The position numbers and the translations under genes were made by a program. Source: Enterococcus dispar ATCC 51266 (lineage in GTDB: Bacteria; Bacillota; Bacilli; Lactobacillales; Enterococcaceae). From it: a DNA stretch of 64,000 bases. This document shows positions 17,808 through 25,964 of this stretch, piece after piece (the stretch's first letter is position 1; each line of letters begins with the position of its first letter). The DNA lies in the NCBI RefSeq assembly GCF_000406945.1, contig NZ_KE136354.1, positions 1,603,707 to 1,667,706 of the forward strand, given 5' to 3'. The notes under the pieces were generated by a model that saw only the letters and a list, made by a program, of their open reading frames with translations, had not been told where the DNA came from and searched no databases.

Positions 17808-18035
17808 TTACGCTTCCTTTACTTTAACAGATTGTACTTCATAACCTAGTTTTTCGATTGTCTTTGCCAAAATTTCACCCGTTGTTTGACTCGTATCAAT
17901 TTCTGCTTTGACTTTGCTAGCATTAAATAAGACTTTGACTTTTTTTACTCCAGCTTCTTTGCTTACTGCACTTTCAATTTTTTGTAAACAAGAAGGGCAA
18001 GTTAAAGCGCCCAATTGTATAATTACTTTTGCCAT
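17808..18035 (-). CDS. free-standing heavy-metal-associated (HMA) metallochaperone
   Basis: This 75-residue protein is a single HMA ferredoxin-like fold: beta strand VIIQLGAL, metal loop TCPSC (residues 12-16), helix LQKIESAVSKEAG, strand VKKVKVLFN, and the C-terminal EILAKTIEKLGYEVQSVKV. The CxxC loop binds soft metals such as Cu+ or Zn2+. The ATPase immediately upstream lacks its own N-terminal HMA domain, so this protein probably supplies metal to it. It begins 31 bases after the ATPase stop and 61 bases downstream of an FNR-type box with a well-placed -10. Confidence 0.9.
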   Translation of the reverse strand: MAKVIIQLGALTCPSCLQKIESAVSKEAGVKKVKVLFNASKVKAEIDTSQTTGEILAKTIEKLGYEVQSVKVKEA

Positions 18036-18065
18036 CTTCCATCCTTCTTTCTGCTTTGGTTGCTT

Positions 18066-19955
18066 TTATTGTAAGACTTCCTTGGAATTAAGAACTTGAT
18101 AGTTATCAAGTTTTCCCACTTTAAAAGGGAGTAGACGCATCCCATTTAAAATTACTACTAATATACTCAATTCATGAACGAGCATGCCGCTGGCCATGTA
18201 AATATAGCCAAAGATTAACCCGACTAATAAAAAGATCACTGTTCCAACAGCAAGGGTGATATTTTCTTTCATATTCCCCACTGTTTTTTTCGTTAAGGCA
18301 AAGGCGTGAACCAATTTGGTAAAATCTGAATTCATCAAAACAACATCTGAGGTTTCAACGGCTACATCTGTTCCATTGCCCATCGCAATTCCGATATCTG
18401 CCAACGCAATAGAAGGACTATCATTTACACCATCGCCAACAAAAGCTACTTTATGTCCAGATTTTTGTAGTTTTGTAATAAATTCAGCCTTATCTGCTGG
18501 TAAAAGTTCCCCGTGGATTTCTGTTATTTCCAGTGAAGCGCCTACAATCGCAGCGGTTTTTTCATTATCTCCTGTTAACATGATGAAATTCTTTATCCCC
18601 ATTTTCTTTAATTGCACCAATGTTTCTTTTACTTGAGGACGAATTTGATCTTTTACCCCCACTAGCTGCGCCAGTTTTCCATCTACTGCCAAATAAACTA
18701 GGGAATGACCATTTTCTTGCAATCTGATTTGATCTTGCAGGGCTTTTTTGATGTTTATGCCGGCTTCTTGTAATAGCTTTTCATTTCCTATTAATACTTC
18801 ATGACTTCCAATAACTGCCCGAATTCCGCTGCCTTTTACAACCTCAGTTTTTTCGACAGATAAATATTTTTCTACTGCTGCATAACCTAAAATAGCATGT
18901 CCTAATGGATGGTCTGATTCTTTTTCCACACTCGCGAGTATGCGTAGATTTTCTTCTCGATCACCTCTATAATTTTGCACAGCCGCAACAGTAGGTTTTC
19001 CGGTAGTCAGTGTTCCCGTTTTATCAAAAACAAAAGTATCGACTTTACTAAAATTATCCAAAACCTCTCCGCCTTTTAATAAGATTCCAAACTTGGCACC
19101 ATTTCCTATGGCCGCTACATTTGAAACCGGAACGCCAATAACAAGCGCTCCAGGACACCCCAGTACTAAAATCGTAATTGCCAAAGACAAATTGCGACTA
19201 ACTAGCCCTGCTACCAAAGCTAAAACTAAAACCAAGGGGGTATAAAACTTAGCAAAACGATCGACAAAGCGTTCGGCAGTGGATTTACTATCTTGCGCCT
19301 CTTCCACTAACTCAATAATTTTCCCAAAGGTGGTATCTTCTCCAACTTTTTGTGCTTCAATTTCCAAGGTACCATTGTCTAGTAACGTCCCCGCAAACAC
19401 AAAATCACCTTCTACTTTATGCACAATTTCTGATTCACCCGTCACACTTGCTTCATTTAAATAACCATCGCCAGCTTTAATAACGCCATCTACTGGCACT
19501 TGTCCGCCGGTTTTAACTAATAAATGATCCAACACATCAACTTTTGCTACATCTATTTCTTCAATTTCCCCTGCACGGATTACAAACGCCGTAGTCGGTG
19601 CCATTTGCGCCAGTGTCTTAATTGCCGAGCGGGTCTTTTCTAATGTTTTTTGCTCTAATAAACTGCCAAATAAAAACAAGAAAGTCACCATCGCCGATTC
19701 ATTAAATTCTCCAATTAAAAAAGCACCAATTACAGCAATGGTTACCAATAAATCAATACTTACAACTTTTACTCGTAAAGCTTGATAAGCTTGAATAAAA
19801 ATTGGTGCACCTCCTAAAATAGAAGCTACCACCATAGCACCTGTATAGCCTGCGGTAAAATGACTTAATTTATTAATAAAAGCAATAATAATCAGACCAC
19901 CGCTAGTAAGCGCAATAGTATTTTTATGACGTAAAATCAGCTGTTGATATTTCAC
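18066..19955 (-). CDS. heavy-metal P1B-type ATPase with CPG motif
   Basis: This 629-residue pump has the P1B layout: helices near 13-30, 37-55, 66-85 and 87-100, actuator TGES (172-175), helix 6 motif CPG (267-269), phosphorylation site DKTGT (311-315), the SDHPLGHAI HP motif, TGDN and GDGVNDSP. The usual CPC/SPC of zinc, copper or cadmium pumps is replaced by CPG, so one canonical thiol ligand is missing and metal choice cannot be assigned. There is no N-terminal HMA domain; a separate HMA gene follows. GTG start with GGAGGA six bases upstream. Upstream lies a class II FNR-type promoter. Confidence 0.92.
   Translation of the reverse strand: MKYQQLILRHKNTIALTSGGLIIIAFINKLSHFTAGYTGAMVVASILGGAPIFIQAYQALRVKVVSIDLLVTIAVIGAFLIGEFNESAMVTFLFLFGSLLEQKTLEKTRSAIKTLAQMAPTTAFVIRAGEIEEIDVAKVDVLDHLLVKTGGQVPVDGVIKAGDGYLNEASVTGESEIVHKVEGDFVFAGTLLDNGTLEIEAQKVGEDTTFGKIIELVEEAQDSKSTAERFVDRFAKFYTPLVLVLALVAGLVSRNLSLAITILVLGCPGALVIGVPVSNVAAIGNGAKFGILLKGGEVLDNFSKVDTFVFDKTGTLTTGKPTVAAVQNYRGDREENLRILASVEKESDHPLGHAILGYAAVEKYLSVEKTEVVKGSGIRAVIGSHEVLIGNEKLLQEAGINIKKALQDQIRLQENGHSLVYLAVDGKLAQLVGVKDQIRPQVKETLVQLKKMGIKNFIMLTGDNEKTAAIVGASLEITEIHGELLPADKAEFITKLQKSGHKVAFVGDGVNDSPSIALADIGIAMGNGTDVAVETSDVVLMNSDFTKLVHAFALTKKTVGNMKENITLAVGTVIFLLVGLIFGYIYMASGMLVHELSILVVILNGMRLLPFKVGKLDNYQVLNSKEVLQ
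18068..18109 (-). promoter_or_regulatory. internal FLP/FNR-box promoter for HMA-Dps-FLP genes
   Basis: A perfect TTGAT-N4-ATCAA palindrome (18096-18109) lies inside the last codons of the ATPase gene. A TACAAT -10 hexamer (18068-18073, minus strand) places a start near 18061, with the box centre at about -41.5. This is class II activator geometry and would drive the three downstream genes separately from the ATPase. Confidence 0.65.
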
Positions 19956-20074
19956 TTTTTCTCCTCCTTATCGTCATCAAATCTGTGTAACCTTTTTTAA
20001 AATGAAATAAAAAAAGATAGGCCGGCATCATTTTGATGTTTATCATCTGTTCCTTTACTTGACTTGATGGCTTT

Positions 20075-20116
20075 AGTTTAACTAAAAAATCATTGCAAGA
20101 AATTGATTACTATCAA
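20075..20116 (-). promoter_or_regulatory. FLP/FNR-box promoter of the P1B ATPase
   Basis: A perfect TTGAT-N4-ATCAA box (20103-20116) is followed on the minus strand by TAAACT (20075-20080). The predicted start near 20068 puts the box centre at -41.5, the same spacing as the internal site at 18068-18109. There is no good -35 hexamer, as expected for an activator-dependent promoter. Confidence 0.7.
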
Positions 20117-20246
20117 GTCTTTTTAAATTTTTTTAATAAAAATAAAAAAAGATAAGCATAACTTTTTTATATAACAAATGTTCTTGCTAAGATAACAACA
20201 ACAAAGGAATATATTTTTCCATAAATTACTATAGGAGTTGATTTTT

Positions 20247-20405
20247 TTGAAACAAGTAAAGACTATTAAAGAGAAACAAGGTAAAACTTTCACGCCCCGC
20301 AACGAATTTGAAGCGCGTCTTTTTAAACGTTTTGAAAACTATGCCACAGCAGAAAAAGAAAATAAAAATAACGAAATTTATATTAACCAAGGACAGAAAA
20401 AATAA
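20247..20405 (+). CDS. small hypothetical basic protein, 52 aa
   Basis: A TTG-initiated frame of 52 codons is preceded by AGGAG nine bases upstream (20233-20237). It encodes a very charged, soluble peptide beginning MKQVKTIKEKQGKTF and containing PRNEFEARLFKRFENY, with lysine- and asparagine-rich ends. I do not recognise it. An extended -10 (TGCTAAGAT, about 20185-20195) lies upstream. It diverges from the ATPase operon, whose FLP box is about 130 bases away. The start codon makes it easy to miss, so it may be under-annotated elsewhere; it could also be non-coding. Confidence 0.5.
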   Translation: MKQVKTIKEKQGKTFTPRNEFEARLFKRFENYATAEKENKNNEIYINQGQKK

Positions 20406-20548
20406 CTTTTAATGTGTACCTATGTTCCAAGATATTTTGCTGAAAATTGATATTTTTATTGTTCATTTTTTTTAGAGCTATTATTTTAGACTCCAGACCA
20501 AAAATGGCATCATTTGCTTTGATAAATCAGACGAGACTTTTCAAAACA

Positions 20549-20592
20549 AAAAAACGTAAGAATCAGCTGGTAGGCTAATTTTTACGTTTTCG
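20549..20592. terminator. terminator between the small ORF and the HAD gene
   Basis: AAAAACGTAA and TTACGTTTT arms enclose a 22-base loop, with A/T tracts at both sides. The segment 20406-20548 holds no recognisable feature. Confidence 0.65.
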
Positions 20593-20626
20593 CTACATAT
20601 TGATTTTTTGATTGAGGATACTATCC

Positions 20627-21289
20627 TTAACGAAATTGTTGATGAATTTCCTGACACTTTGCATAATCCAAATCTGAAAATGTGGTCACTATCCTATCCG
20701 ATACTAAATCCAACGTAGGATAATCAGGATTAGCAAAGCCTATTCCCACCATCTCGGCTTTTTTGACCGCAATACTACCATTGGGAGAATCCTCTATTGC
20801 CAAACAGTTTTTAGCTGTTATTCCTAAGCGTTTTGCTGCTAATAAATAGACATCTGGCGCTGGCTTAGAATGTTCTACCTCTTCTCCACTTGTAATAATT
20901 GCAAAGTCAGTATAAATGCCAATTTCTGTTAATGATTTTTCAATCTCCGTCAAAGGGGAAGATGAAGCGACAGCAAGGATAGCGTCAGCTGTCTTTAATC
21001 TTTTCACGAAATCTTTTGCCCCTTTAATCGGTTTAATCCCATCTCTTTTAATAATTTCTTCCCGTCGTTTAATCATTTCAGCGATATAAACTGGCGCACT
21101 TTTTTTTAAACCCAATTCTGCTTTCATTGTTTCCCAAGTATACTGATAAGAAGTGCCCATGAATTTACTATGATAACTGCCAGGTACAGTGATTCCTTCA
21201 TCTTTTAAAATACTATCTTTGGCTTCAAAATAGCTATATTCCGAATCAATCAACACACCATCCATATCAAAAATAATTGCTTCTAACAT
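20627..21289 (-). CDS. HAD superfamily hydrolase, beta-phosphoglucomutase-like
   Basis: This 220-residue protein has the HAD core DMDGVLIDSE (residues 8-17), a helical C1 cap (about 18-85), motif II VASSSP, motif III lysine in EEVEHSKPAPDVYLLAAKRL and motif IV IEDSPNGS. This pattern is shared by beta-phosphoglucomutases and small sugar-phosphate phosphatases; sequence alone does not decide. It ends the lysine-gene group (M20 deacetylase, lysA, dapF), starting 27 bases after dapF, so co-transcription is likely though a pathway link is not evident. Confidence 0.85.
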   Translation of the reverse strand: MLEAIIFDMDGVLIDSEYSYFEAKDSILKDEGITVPGSYHSKFMGTSYQYTWETMKAELGLKKSAPVYIAEMIKRREEIIKRDGIKPIKGAKDFVKRLKTADAILAVASSSPLTEIEKSLTEIGIYTDFAIITSGEEVEHSKPAPDVYLLAAKRLGITAKNCLAIEDSPNGSIAVKKAEMVGIGFANPDYPTLDLVSDRIVTTFSDLDYAKCQEIHQQFR

Positions 21290-21315
21290 ATGTCACCAAT
21301 TTTCTTTTGAATTTT

Positions 21316-22122
21316 TTAATGAAGTGCTTCTTCGCTTAAATTGCCTTCTGCTATCCAAGTAGCAGGCCCCGTTAGAAAAAGCTGTTCATTTTGAACTTCT
21401 ACTGCTAGCTTACCACCTAACACGGTTAATGCAACGGGATTTTCAGCATTTTTTTCTATTTGCTTGACCACATAAGCCACTGAGGCTGAACCTGTACCGC
21501 AAGCTAGTGTAAAATCTTCTACCCCCCGTTCATATGTACGGACAATCACTTCAGCTTTGTTATCATAAAAATTAACATTTGCGCCTTTGGGTAATTCATC
21601 CCAATAACGTAACTTTTGAGCCAATTCACGTAGATTATTCAAATCTTTTTTGGCTAAATCTGTCATTGGCATCACCAAATGAGGAATAGCTGGATCACCT
21701 AGTTCTACATAGTAAACTATCTTTCCTTCAAATTCTTTTACCAAAAATTTTGTGACCGGATTTAATTGAACTTTGTAGCTAGCTTGACTTAAGCGCCAGG
21801 CTAAAACCTCACCAGCCAGCGTTTCCATGACCATATTTTTCGGTGCTAAATTTTTTTCATAGGCATAACGTGCAATGCAGCGGGCGCCATTGCCACACAT
21901 TTCCGCTTCAGAGCCGTCAGCGTTGAAAAAACGCATGCGAAAATCACCACCATTTTGCGCTTTATCAACCGCCATGACTGCGTCCGCCCCTAATGACAAG
22001 CGCGGACGACAGGCCCCTTTAGCTAAGTCACTTAACTCTGCGGCACTCATTTTCAGTTCAAGGTTATTAACTACAATGAAATCATTGCCAGCACCTTGCA
22101 TTTTTACAAAAGGAATTTGCAT
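21316..22122 (-). CDS. dapF: diaminopimelate epimerase
   Basis: DapF interconverts LL- and meso-diaminopimelate. The two catalytic cysteines are present at C76 in MCGNGARC and C208 in ACGTGSAS. The N-terminal KMQGAGNDFIV and the FFNADGSEAEMCGN block are diagnostic. At 268 residues it is of normal length. It lies 12 bases after lysA in the same direction; together with the M20 deacetylase upstream it supplies the last three steps from N-acetyl-LL-DAP to lysine. Confidence 0.96.
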   Translation of the reverse strand: MQIPFVKMQGAGNDFIVVNNLELKMSAAELSDLAKGACRPRLSLGADAVMAVDKAQNGGDFRMRFFNADGSEAEMCGNGARCIARYAYEKNLAPKNMVMETLAGEVLAWRLSQASYKVQLNPVTKFLVKEFEGKIVYYVELGDPAIPHLVMPMTDLAKKDLNNLRELAQKLRYWDELPKGANVNFYDNKAEVIVRTYERGVEDFTLACGTGSASVAYVVKQIEKNAENPVALTVLGGKLAVEVQNEQLFLTGPATWIAEGNLSEEALH

Positions 22123-22134
22123 CTCATCACGCCC

Positions 22135-23424
22135 TTATCTTTTTACTTCATTTTGAATCATTTGCGCATAAGTTTGTCTTTTCACCACTACTTCTGCTTG
22201 GCCGTCTTTTGTAAAAATTACTGCTGGGATAGGTAATTTATTATAGTTACTGGCCATGGAGTAGCCATAGGCACCAGTGGTAAAAGTGGCAAAAATATCG
22301 CCGGCGCAAACGTCAGGAACCGGTAAATCTTTTATCAATAAATCAGTACTCTCACACGCTTTTCCCGAAATCGTTACTTTTTGCGTTGGTTTTTCATCAA
22401 CTTTATTGGCGACGACACCCGTATATTGCGCATGATAAAGTCCAGGACGAATATTATCGGTCATACCGCCATCAATACTGACATATTTTCTTAAACCGGG
22501 TAGCTCTTTAATTGCACCAATGGTATGAAGCGTAATTCCTGCTTCCGCTACAATACTACGTCCGGGTTCAATCACAATTTCTGGACGCACCAAATCATTT
22601 TCTAAACAAAAAGCTGCCGTGAGTTCCATCATAGGATCTAAAAAGTAGCGATACGGTTGGCGGATATCCTCTTTGGTATAACAAACACCAAAGCCGCCCC
22701 CAAAGTTTAATTCTTTGACCTGATAGTTATAACGCTTTTTAACTTCCAACATTAGATTTAACGCTACTTGAGTTGCAGCAAGATGGGCAGCATTATCACT
22801 TAATTGACTGCCAACATGAAAATGAAAACCATAAAACTCCAAGTTTTCCGCTTGAAAAACTTTTTCAATTTGCGGATATAAAACTGCTGGTTCTAAAGGG
22901 ATGCCAAACTTGGAATCTTTTTGTCCTGTCGAAATAAAAGCATGGGTTTTCACATCGACTTCTGGGGTAATGCGAAACATAATGTGTGCCTTTTTACCCA
23001 ATTGTTGACAAATCTGCTGAATTAAGGCGACTTCTTGTAAGCTGTCCACAATAATACGTCCGACACCATAGTCAATTGCCATTTCCAGTTCGGCTACTGA
23101 TTTATTATTTCCATTAAATTCTATCCTTGCCGCCGGAAAATCAGCAGCGATTGCGGTATATAATTCGCCACCAGAGACAACGTCTAAAGAAAGACCGGCA
23201 TCTTTAATTAATTGCAACATCGCAATTGTATTAAAAGCTTTACTGGCATATGCTACCCGGGTATTAGGATATTTATCTAAAAAATCATCTTTTAATGCTT
23301 GGCATTCTTTTAGAATCAAATTTTCATCATAGACATATAACGGCGTTCCGTATTTTTGAGCCAATGCAACAGTATCGCAATTTCCCCAATACAAATGGCC
23401 ATTTTTATTTTGCTGTGGAAACAT
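22135..23424 (-). CDS. lysA: diaminopimelate decarboxylase
   Basis: LysA decarboxylates meso-DAP to L-lysine. It is a fold-type III PLP enzyme; the PLP lysine is K62 in AYASKAFNT. Further motifs are FHVGSQLSD, FGGGFGVCY, EPGRSIVAEAG and GKACESTD, whose cysteine is catalytic. The start at 23424 (429 residues) has AAGGTG nine bases before it; the frame opens at 23445 but without a Shine-Dalgarno. It overlaps the end of the M20 deacetylase gene by a few bases, so translation is coupled. Enterococci build Lys-type peptidoglycan, so lysine made here feeds both protein and cell wall. Confidence 0.96.
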   Translation of the reverse strand: MFPQQNKNGHLYWGNCDTVALAQKYGTPLYVYDENLILKECQALKDDFLDKYPNTRVAYASKAFNTIAMLQLIKDAGLSLDVVSGGELYTAIAADFPAARIEFNGNNKSVAELEMAIDYGVGRIIVDSLQEVALIQQICQQLGKKAHIMFRITPEVDVKTHAFISTGQKDSKFGIPLEPAVLYPQIEKVFQAENLEFYGFHFHVGSQLSDNAAHLAATQVALNLMLEVKKRYNYQVKELNFGGGFGVCYTKEDIRQPYRYFLDPMMELTAAFCLENDLVRPEIVIEPGRSIVAEAGITLHTIGAIKELPGLRKYVSIDGGMTDNIRPGLYHAQYTGVVANKVDEKPTQKVTISGKACESTDLLIKDLPVPDVCAGDIFATFTTGAYGYSMASNYNKLPIPAVIFTKDGQAEVVVKRQTYAQMIQNEVKR

Positions 23425-23428
23425 TTCT

Positions 23429-24592
23429 TCACGCACCTTCCTCATTTAACACTTCTATTAAGTCCACATAGCACTGAATCCCGCCCAACAAATTTTTTTC
23501 ATCAAAACGCAACTTGCTACTATGAAGTGGATAGACGTAATCTTTTGCTTCATTTTTTATACCGACAAAGAAAAATAAGCCGGGAATTTTTTGTTGAAAC
23601 ATCGAGAAGTCTTCTGCTAATAAGTATGGCGGTGAAGTAACATAACTATCTCCTGCCACAACTTTTAAAGCTTCCACCATTTTCGCATCATTTTTTACAA
23701 CCCGATACATATGGTTAAAATCGACTTCTGCATAGCAATCGTAAGCTTTAGCAATCTCACTTGCTAAAGTCGTTACCCGTGTTGTTAACGTATCGTAAAC
23801 TGTATCAGAAAAGGCCCGTGTTGTACCGTGAAGTTCTACTTTTCCGGGAATAATATTCATCGCATCGCCACCATGAATTTCACCAAAAGTTAAAACGGCA
23901 GAATCAAGAGGACTTAAATTGCGGGAAACAATCGTATGTAAACCTTGAATAATCGCTGCAGCCGCTAAGATAGCATCTGCCCCTTGCTGCGGTTGGGCAC
24001 CATGGGCACTTTTCCCATAGACTGTGATATTTACTTCACCATTACGCGCCATCATGCCCCCTTTTTTACAGGCGATCACGCCTTCAGCAAAGTCGGGGAA
24101 AACGTGTAAACCTACGATTTGTTCCACACCAAATTTATCTAAGACCCCTGCATCAATCATTAATTGTGCACCACCAGGGCCTTCTTCTGCTGGTTGGAAA
24201 ATCAAAACAATCGTACCCCTAATTTTTTCAGGATGTTCGCTTAAATATTTCGCAAAGCCTAACATTGTCGCCATGTGACCATCATGACCACATGCATGCA
24301 TCCGCCCTTTATGCTGTGAATAAAAGGGGACACCACTTTCTTCTGTCACGGGTAAAGCATCAATATCTGTCCGAAAGGCTAATGTTTTTCCCGGCTTATC
24401 ACTGGCAAAGACCGCAACTAACCCTGTCTCAAGCACTTCATGAACTTCTTTTACTCCTAAACTAGCTAAAGCTTGCTTCAAATAGTAACAAGTCTTAAAT
24501 TCTTGTAATCCCAATTCTGGAATTTGATGCAGATCTTGGCGAAACTTGGTTACTTCTGGTAATAGTGCCTGAATCTCTTCACGTATCTCCAT
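23429..24592 (-). CDS. M20 family amidohydrolase, probable N-acetyldiaminopimelate deacetylase
   Basis: This 387-residue dinuclear-metal hydrolase has FRTDIDALPV (73-82), HACGHDGHM (99-107), the catalytic Glu pair in PAEEGPGGA, and a dimerisation domain in the middle. Its placement first in an operon with lysA and dapF, and opposite dapA-dapB-dapH, indicates N-acetyl-L,L-diaminopimelate as substrate in the acetylase variant of the DAP pathway. Other M20D enzymes (hippurate hydrolase, IAA-amino acid hydrolase) look alike, so context decides. The start at 24592 has AAGGG nine bases upstream; a GTG at 24619 opens the same frame. Confidence 0.87.
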   Translation of the reverse strand: MEIREEIQALLPEVTKFRQDLHQIPELGLQEFKTCYYLKQALASLGVKEVHEVLETGLVAVFASDKPGKTLAFRTDIDALPVTEESGVPFYSQHKGRMHACGHDGHMATMLGFAKYLSEHPEKIRGTIVLIFQPAEEGPGGAQLMIDAGVLDKFGVEQIVGLHVFPDFAEGVIACKKGGMMARNGEVNITVYGKSAHGAQPQQGADAILAAAAIIQGLHTIVSRNLSPLDSAVLTFGEIHGGDAMNIIPGKVELHGTTRAFSDTVYDTLTTRVTTLASEIAKAYDCYAEVDFNHMYRVVKNDAKMVEALKVVAGDSYVTSPPYLLAEDFSMFQQKIPGLFFFVGIKNEAKDYVYPLHSSKLRFDEKNLLGGIQCYVDLIEVLNEEGA

Positions 24593-24794
24593 TTGAATCA
24601 TCCCTTTTTCTATTTTCACACTCGTGCAAAAGATTTTATTTACCTTTTTACCATTAAGAAATTTTATTTGTTCAAGAGAATCAGATGATTGAATTTTGTT
24701 AGTAGTTTATGCGCTAACAGATTTTCTTTTGAAGCTCATAATTTTACAACATTGCAAAAATATTCATTATATCGAGAATAACCTTTGCTATTTC
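24593..24794. other. divergent intergenic region between deacetylase and dapA
   Basis: About 340 bases separate the two divergent lysine groups. The dapA promoter and a CodY-like site fill the right half and are listed separately. The left half is AT-rich and shows no recognisable lysine riboswitch, T-box or gene. Confidence 0.5.
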
Positions 24795-24824
24795 TTGACA
24801 TTATAGTATATTATTTTGTAAATA
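24795..24824 (+). promoter_or_regulatory. dapA promoter
   Basis: A perfect TTGACA (24795-24800) and TAAATA (24819-24824) are separated by 18 bases. The predicted start is near 24831, giving a leader of about 100 bases before dapA. Confidence 0.65.
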
Positions 24825-24846
24825 GTGATAAATACCGTATAAAAAA

Positions 24847-24861
24847 TATTTTCTGAATATT
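24847..24861. promoter_or_regulatory. CodY-like box in the dapA leader
   Basis: TATTTTCTGAATATT matches 13 of 15 positions of the CodY consensus AATTTTCWGAAAATT. It lies about 15-30 bases downstream of the predicted dapA start, where bound CodY could block transcription when branched-chain amino acids are plentiful. Confidence 0.45.
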
Positions 24862-24930
24862 TTCTTAATTTCTCTCTATTTTACCCAGAAACACTGTGAA
24901 AGTAAATATTTAAAAAAAGGATGTGTTGAT

Positions 24931-25812
24931 ATGGCAATTTTTAAAGGAGCTGGCGTTGCGCTTGTTACCCCAATGAAAGCAGATGGAACGGTAGATTTCG
25001 ATAAGTTGAAACAATTAGTGGAGTGGCAAATTGCAAAAGGCATCGACGCTATCATCGCCTGCGGCACAACCGGAGAAGCCTCTACCTTAGTAGATGAAGA
25101 ACATATTGCTGTCATTGAAACAGTTGTCAAACAAACAGCCGGTCGTGTTCCAGTTATCGCTGGTACCGGCTCAAACAATACACAACATGGCATTTACTTA
25201 TCAAAAGAAGCTGAAAGAGTTGGCGCTAGCGGCTTACTAGTGGTTACGCCTTATTACAACAAAGCGACCAACAGCAGTTTAGTCAAACATTATGATGCAA
25301 TCTGCAAGAGCGTCAATATCCCTATTATTCTCTATTCCATTGCCGGCAGAACAGGCATGAATTTGACCCCCAGTATGGTAGCAAAATTAAAAGAACTACC
25401 CAATGTCGTAGGGATTAAAGAAGCCAGTGGCAATATTTCTCAAGTGGTGGAGATTTGTACGCTGGCCGATGAGAATTTTGCCGTCTACTCTGGGAATGAT
25501 GATCAAGTTCTCCCTTTTCTTTCTGTGGGGGGAGCGGGTGTAATTTCCACAATCGCCAATATTTTACCTAGTGAAACAACCCAGATGGTTCATGATTTTT
25601 TTGATGGCAATATAGCGAATGCAAAAAAAATGCAGCTCCAACAATTGCCCTTAATTCATGCCCTCTTTAAAGAAGTTAATCCAGTCCCCGTTAAAGCAGC
25701 GGTCAGCCTTTTAGGCAGATGTGAAATGAATTATCGACTGCCATTAGACAAACCAGAGGACGACACGTTACAATTATTAAAGACAGCCATGAAAAATCAT
25801 GGATTAATTTGA
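24931..25812 (+). CDS. dapA: 4-hydroxy-tetrahydrodipicolinate synthase
   Basis: DapA condenses pyruvate with aspartate semialdehyde, the first committed lysine step. The 293-residue protein has the GTTGE motif (45-49), Y135 in LYSIAGRTG and the Schiff-base lysine K163 in GIKEASGN, with YYNK at 108-111. The usual YNVPGRTG reads YSIAGRTG here, a mild variation. AAGGATG lies nine bases before ATG. dapB follows after 152 bases that hold a hairpin, so some uncoupling within the operon is possible. Confidence 0.96.
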   Translation: MAIFKGAGVALVTPMKADGTVDFDKLKQLVEWQIAKGIDAIIACGTTGEASTLVDEEHIAVIETVVKQTAGRVPVIAGTGSNNTQHGIYLSKEAERVGASGLLVVTPYYNKATNSSLVKHYDAICKSVNIPIILYSIAGRTGMNLTPSMVAKLKELPNVVGIKEASGNISQVVEICTLADENFAVYSGNDDQVLPFLSVGGAGVISTIANILPSETTQMVHDFFDGNIANAKKMQLQQLPLIHALFKEVNPVPVKAAVSLLGRCEMNYRLPLDKPEDDTLQLLKTAMKNHGLI

Positions 25813-25891
25813 ATTAATTAGTAATAAAGATAAAAGATTTACTTTTTTGCTAGAAGTTAGCACAGTAAAATAGTAAGTAGGGATAATCTTT

Positions 25892-25926
25892 AGACAGGCT
25901 GTTCCTTTTGGTTCAGCTTGTCTCTT
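25892..25926 (+). terminator. hairpin between dapA and dapB (possible partial terminator)
   Basis: AGACAGGCTG and CAGCTTGTCT pair with one mismatch around a 12-base loop and are followed by CTTTTGA. The T tract is short, so this may act as a partial terminator or mRNA-stability element and not as a full stop. Confidence 0.45.
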
Positions 25927-25964
25927 TTGAACAATCTTTTAATAAATTATGAGAGGAGTATTTC

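Noticed and set aside
24593-24930. Lysine riboswitch or T-box in the divergent dap/lys region
   Set aside because: No conserved T-box sequence, antiterminator or L-box core could be found by eye, and no terminator precedes dapA or the deacetylase.
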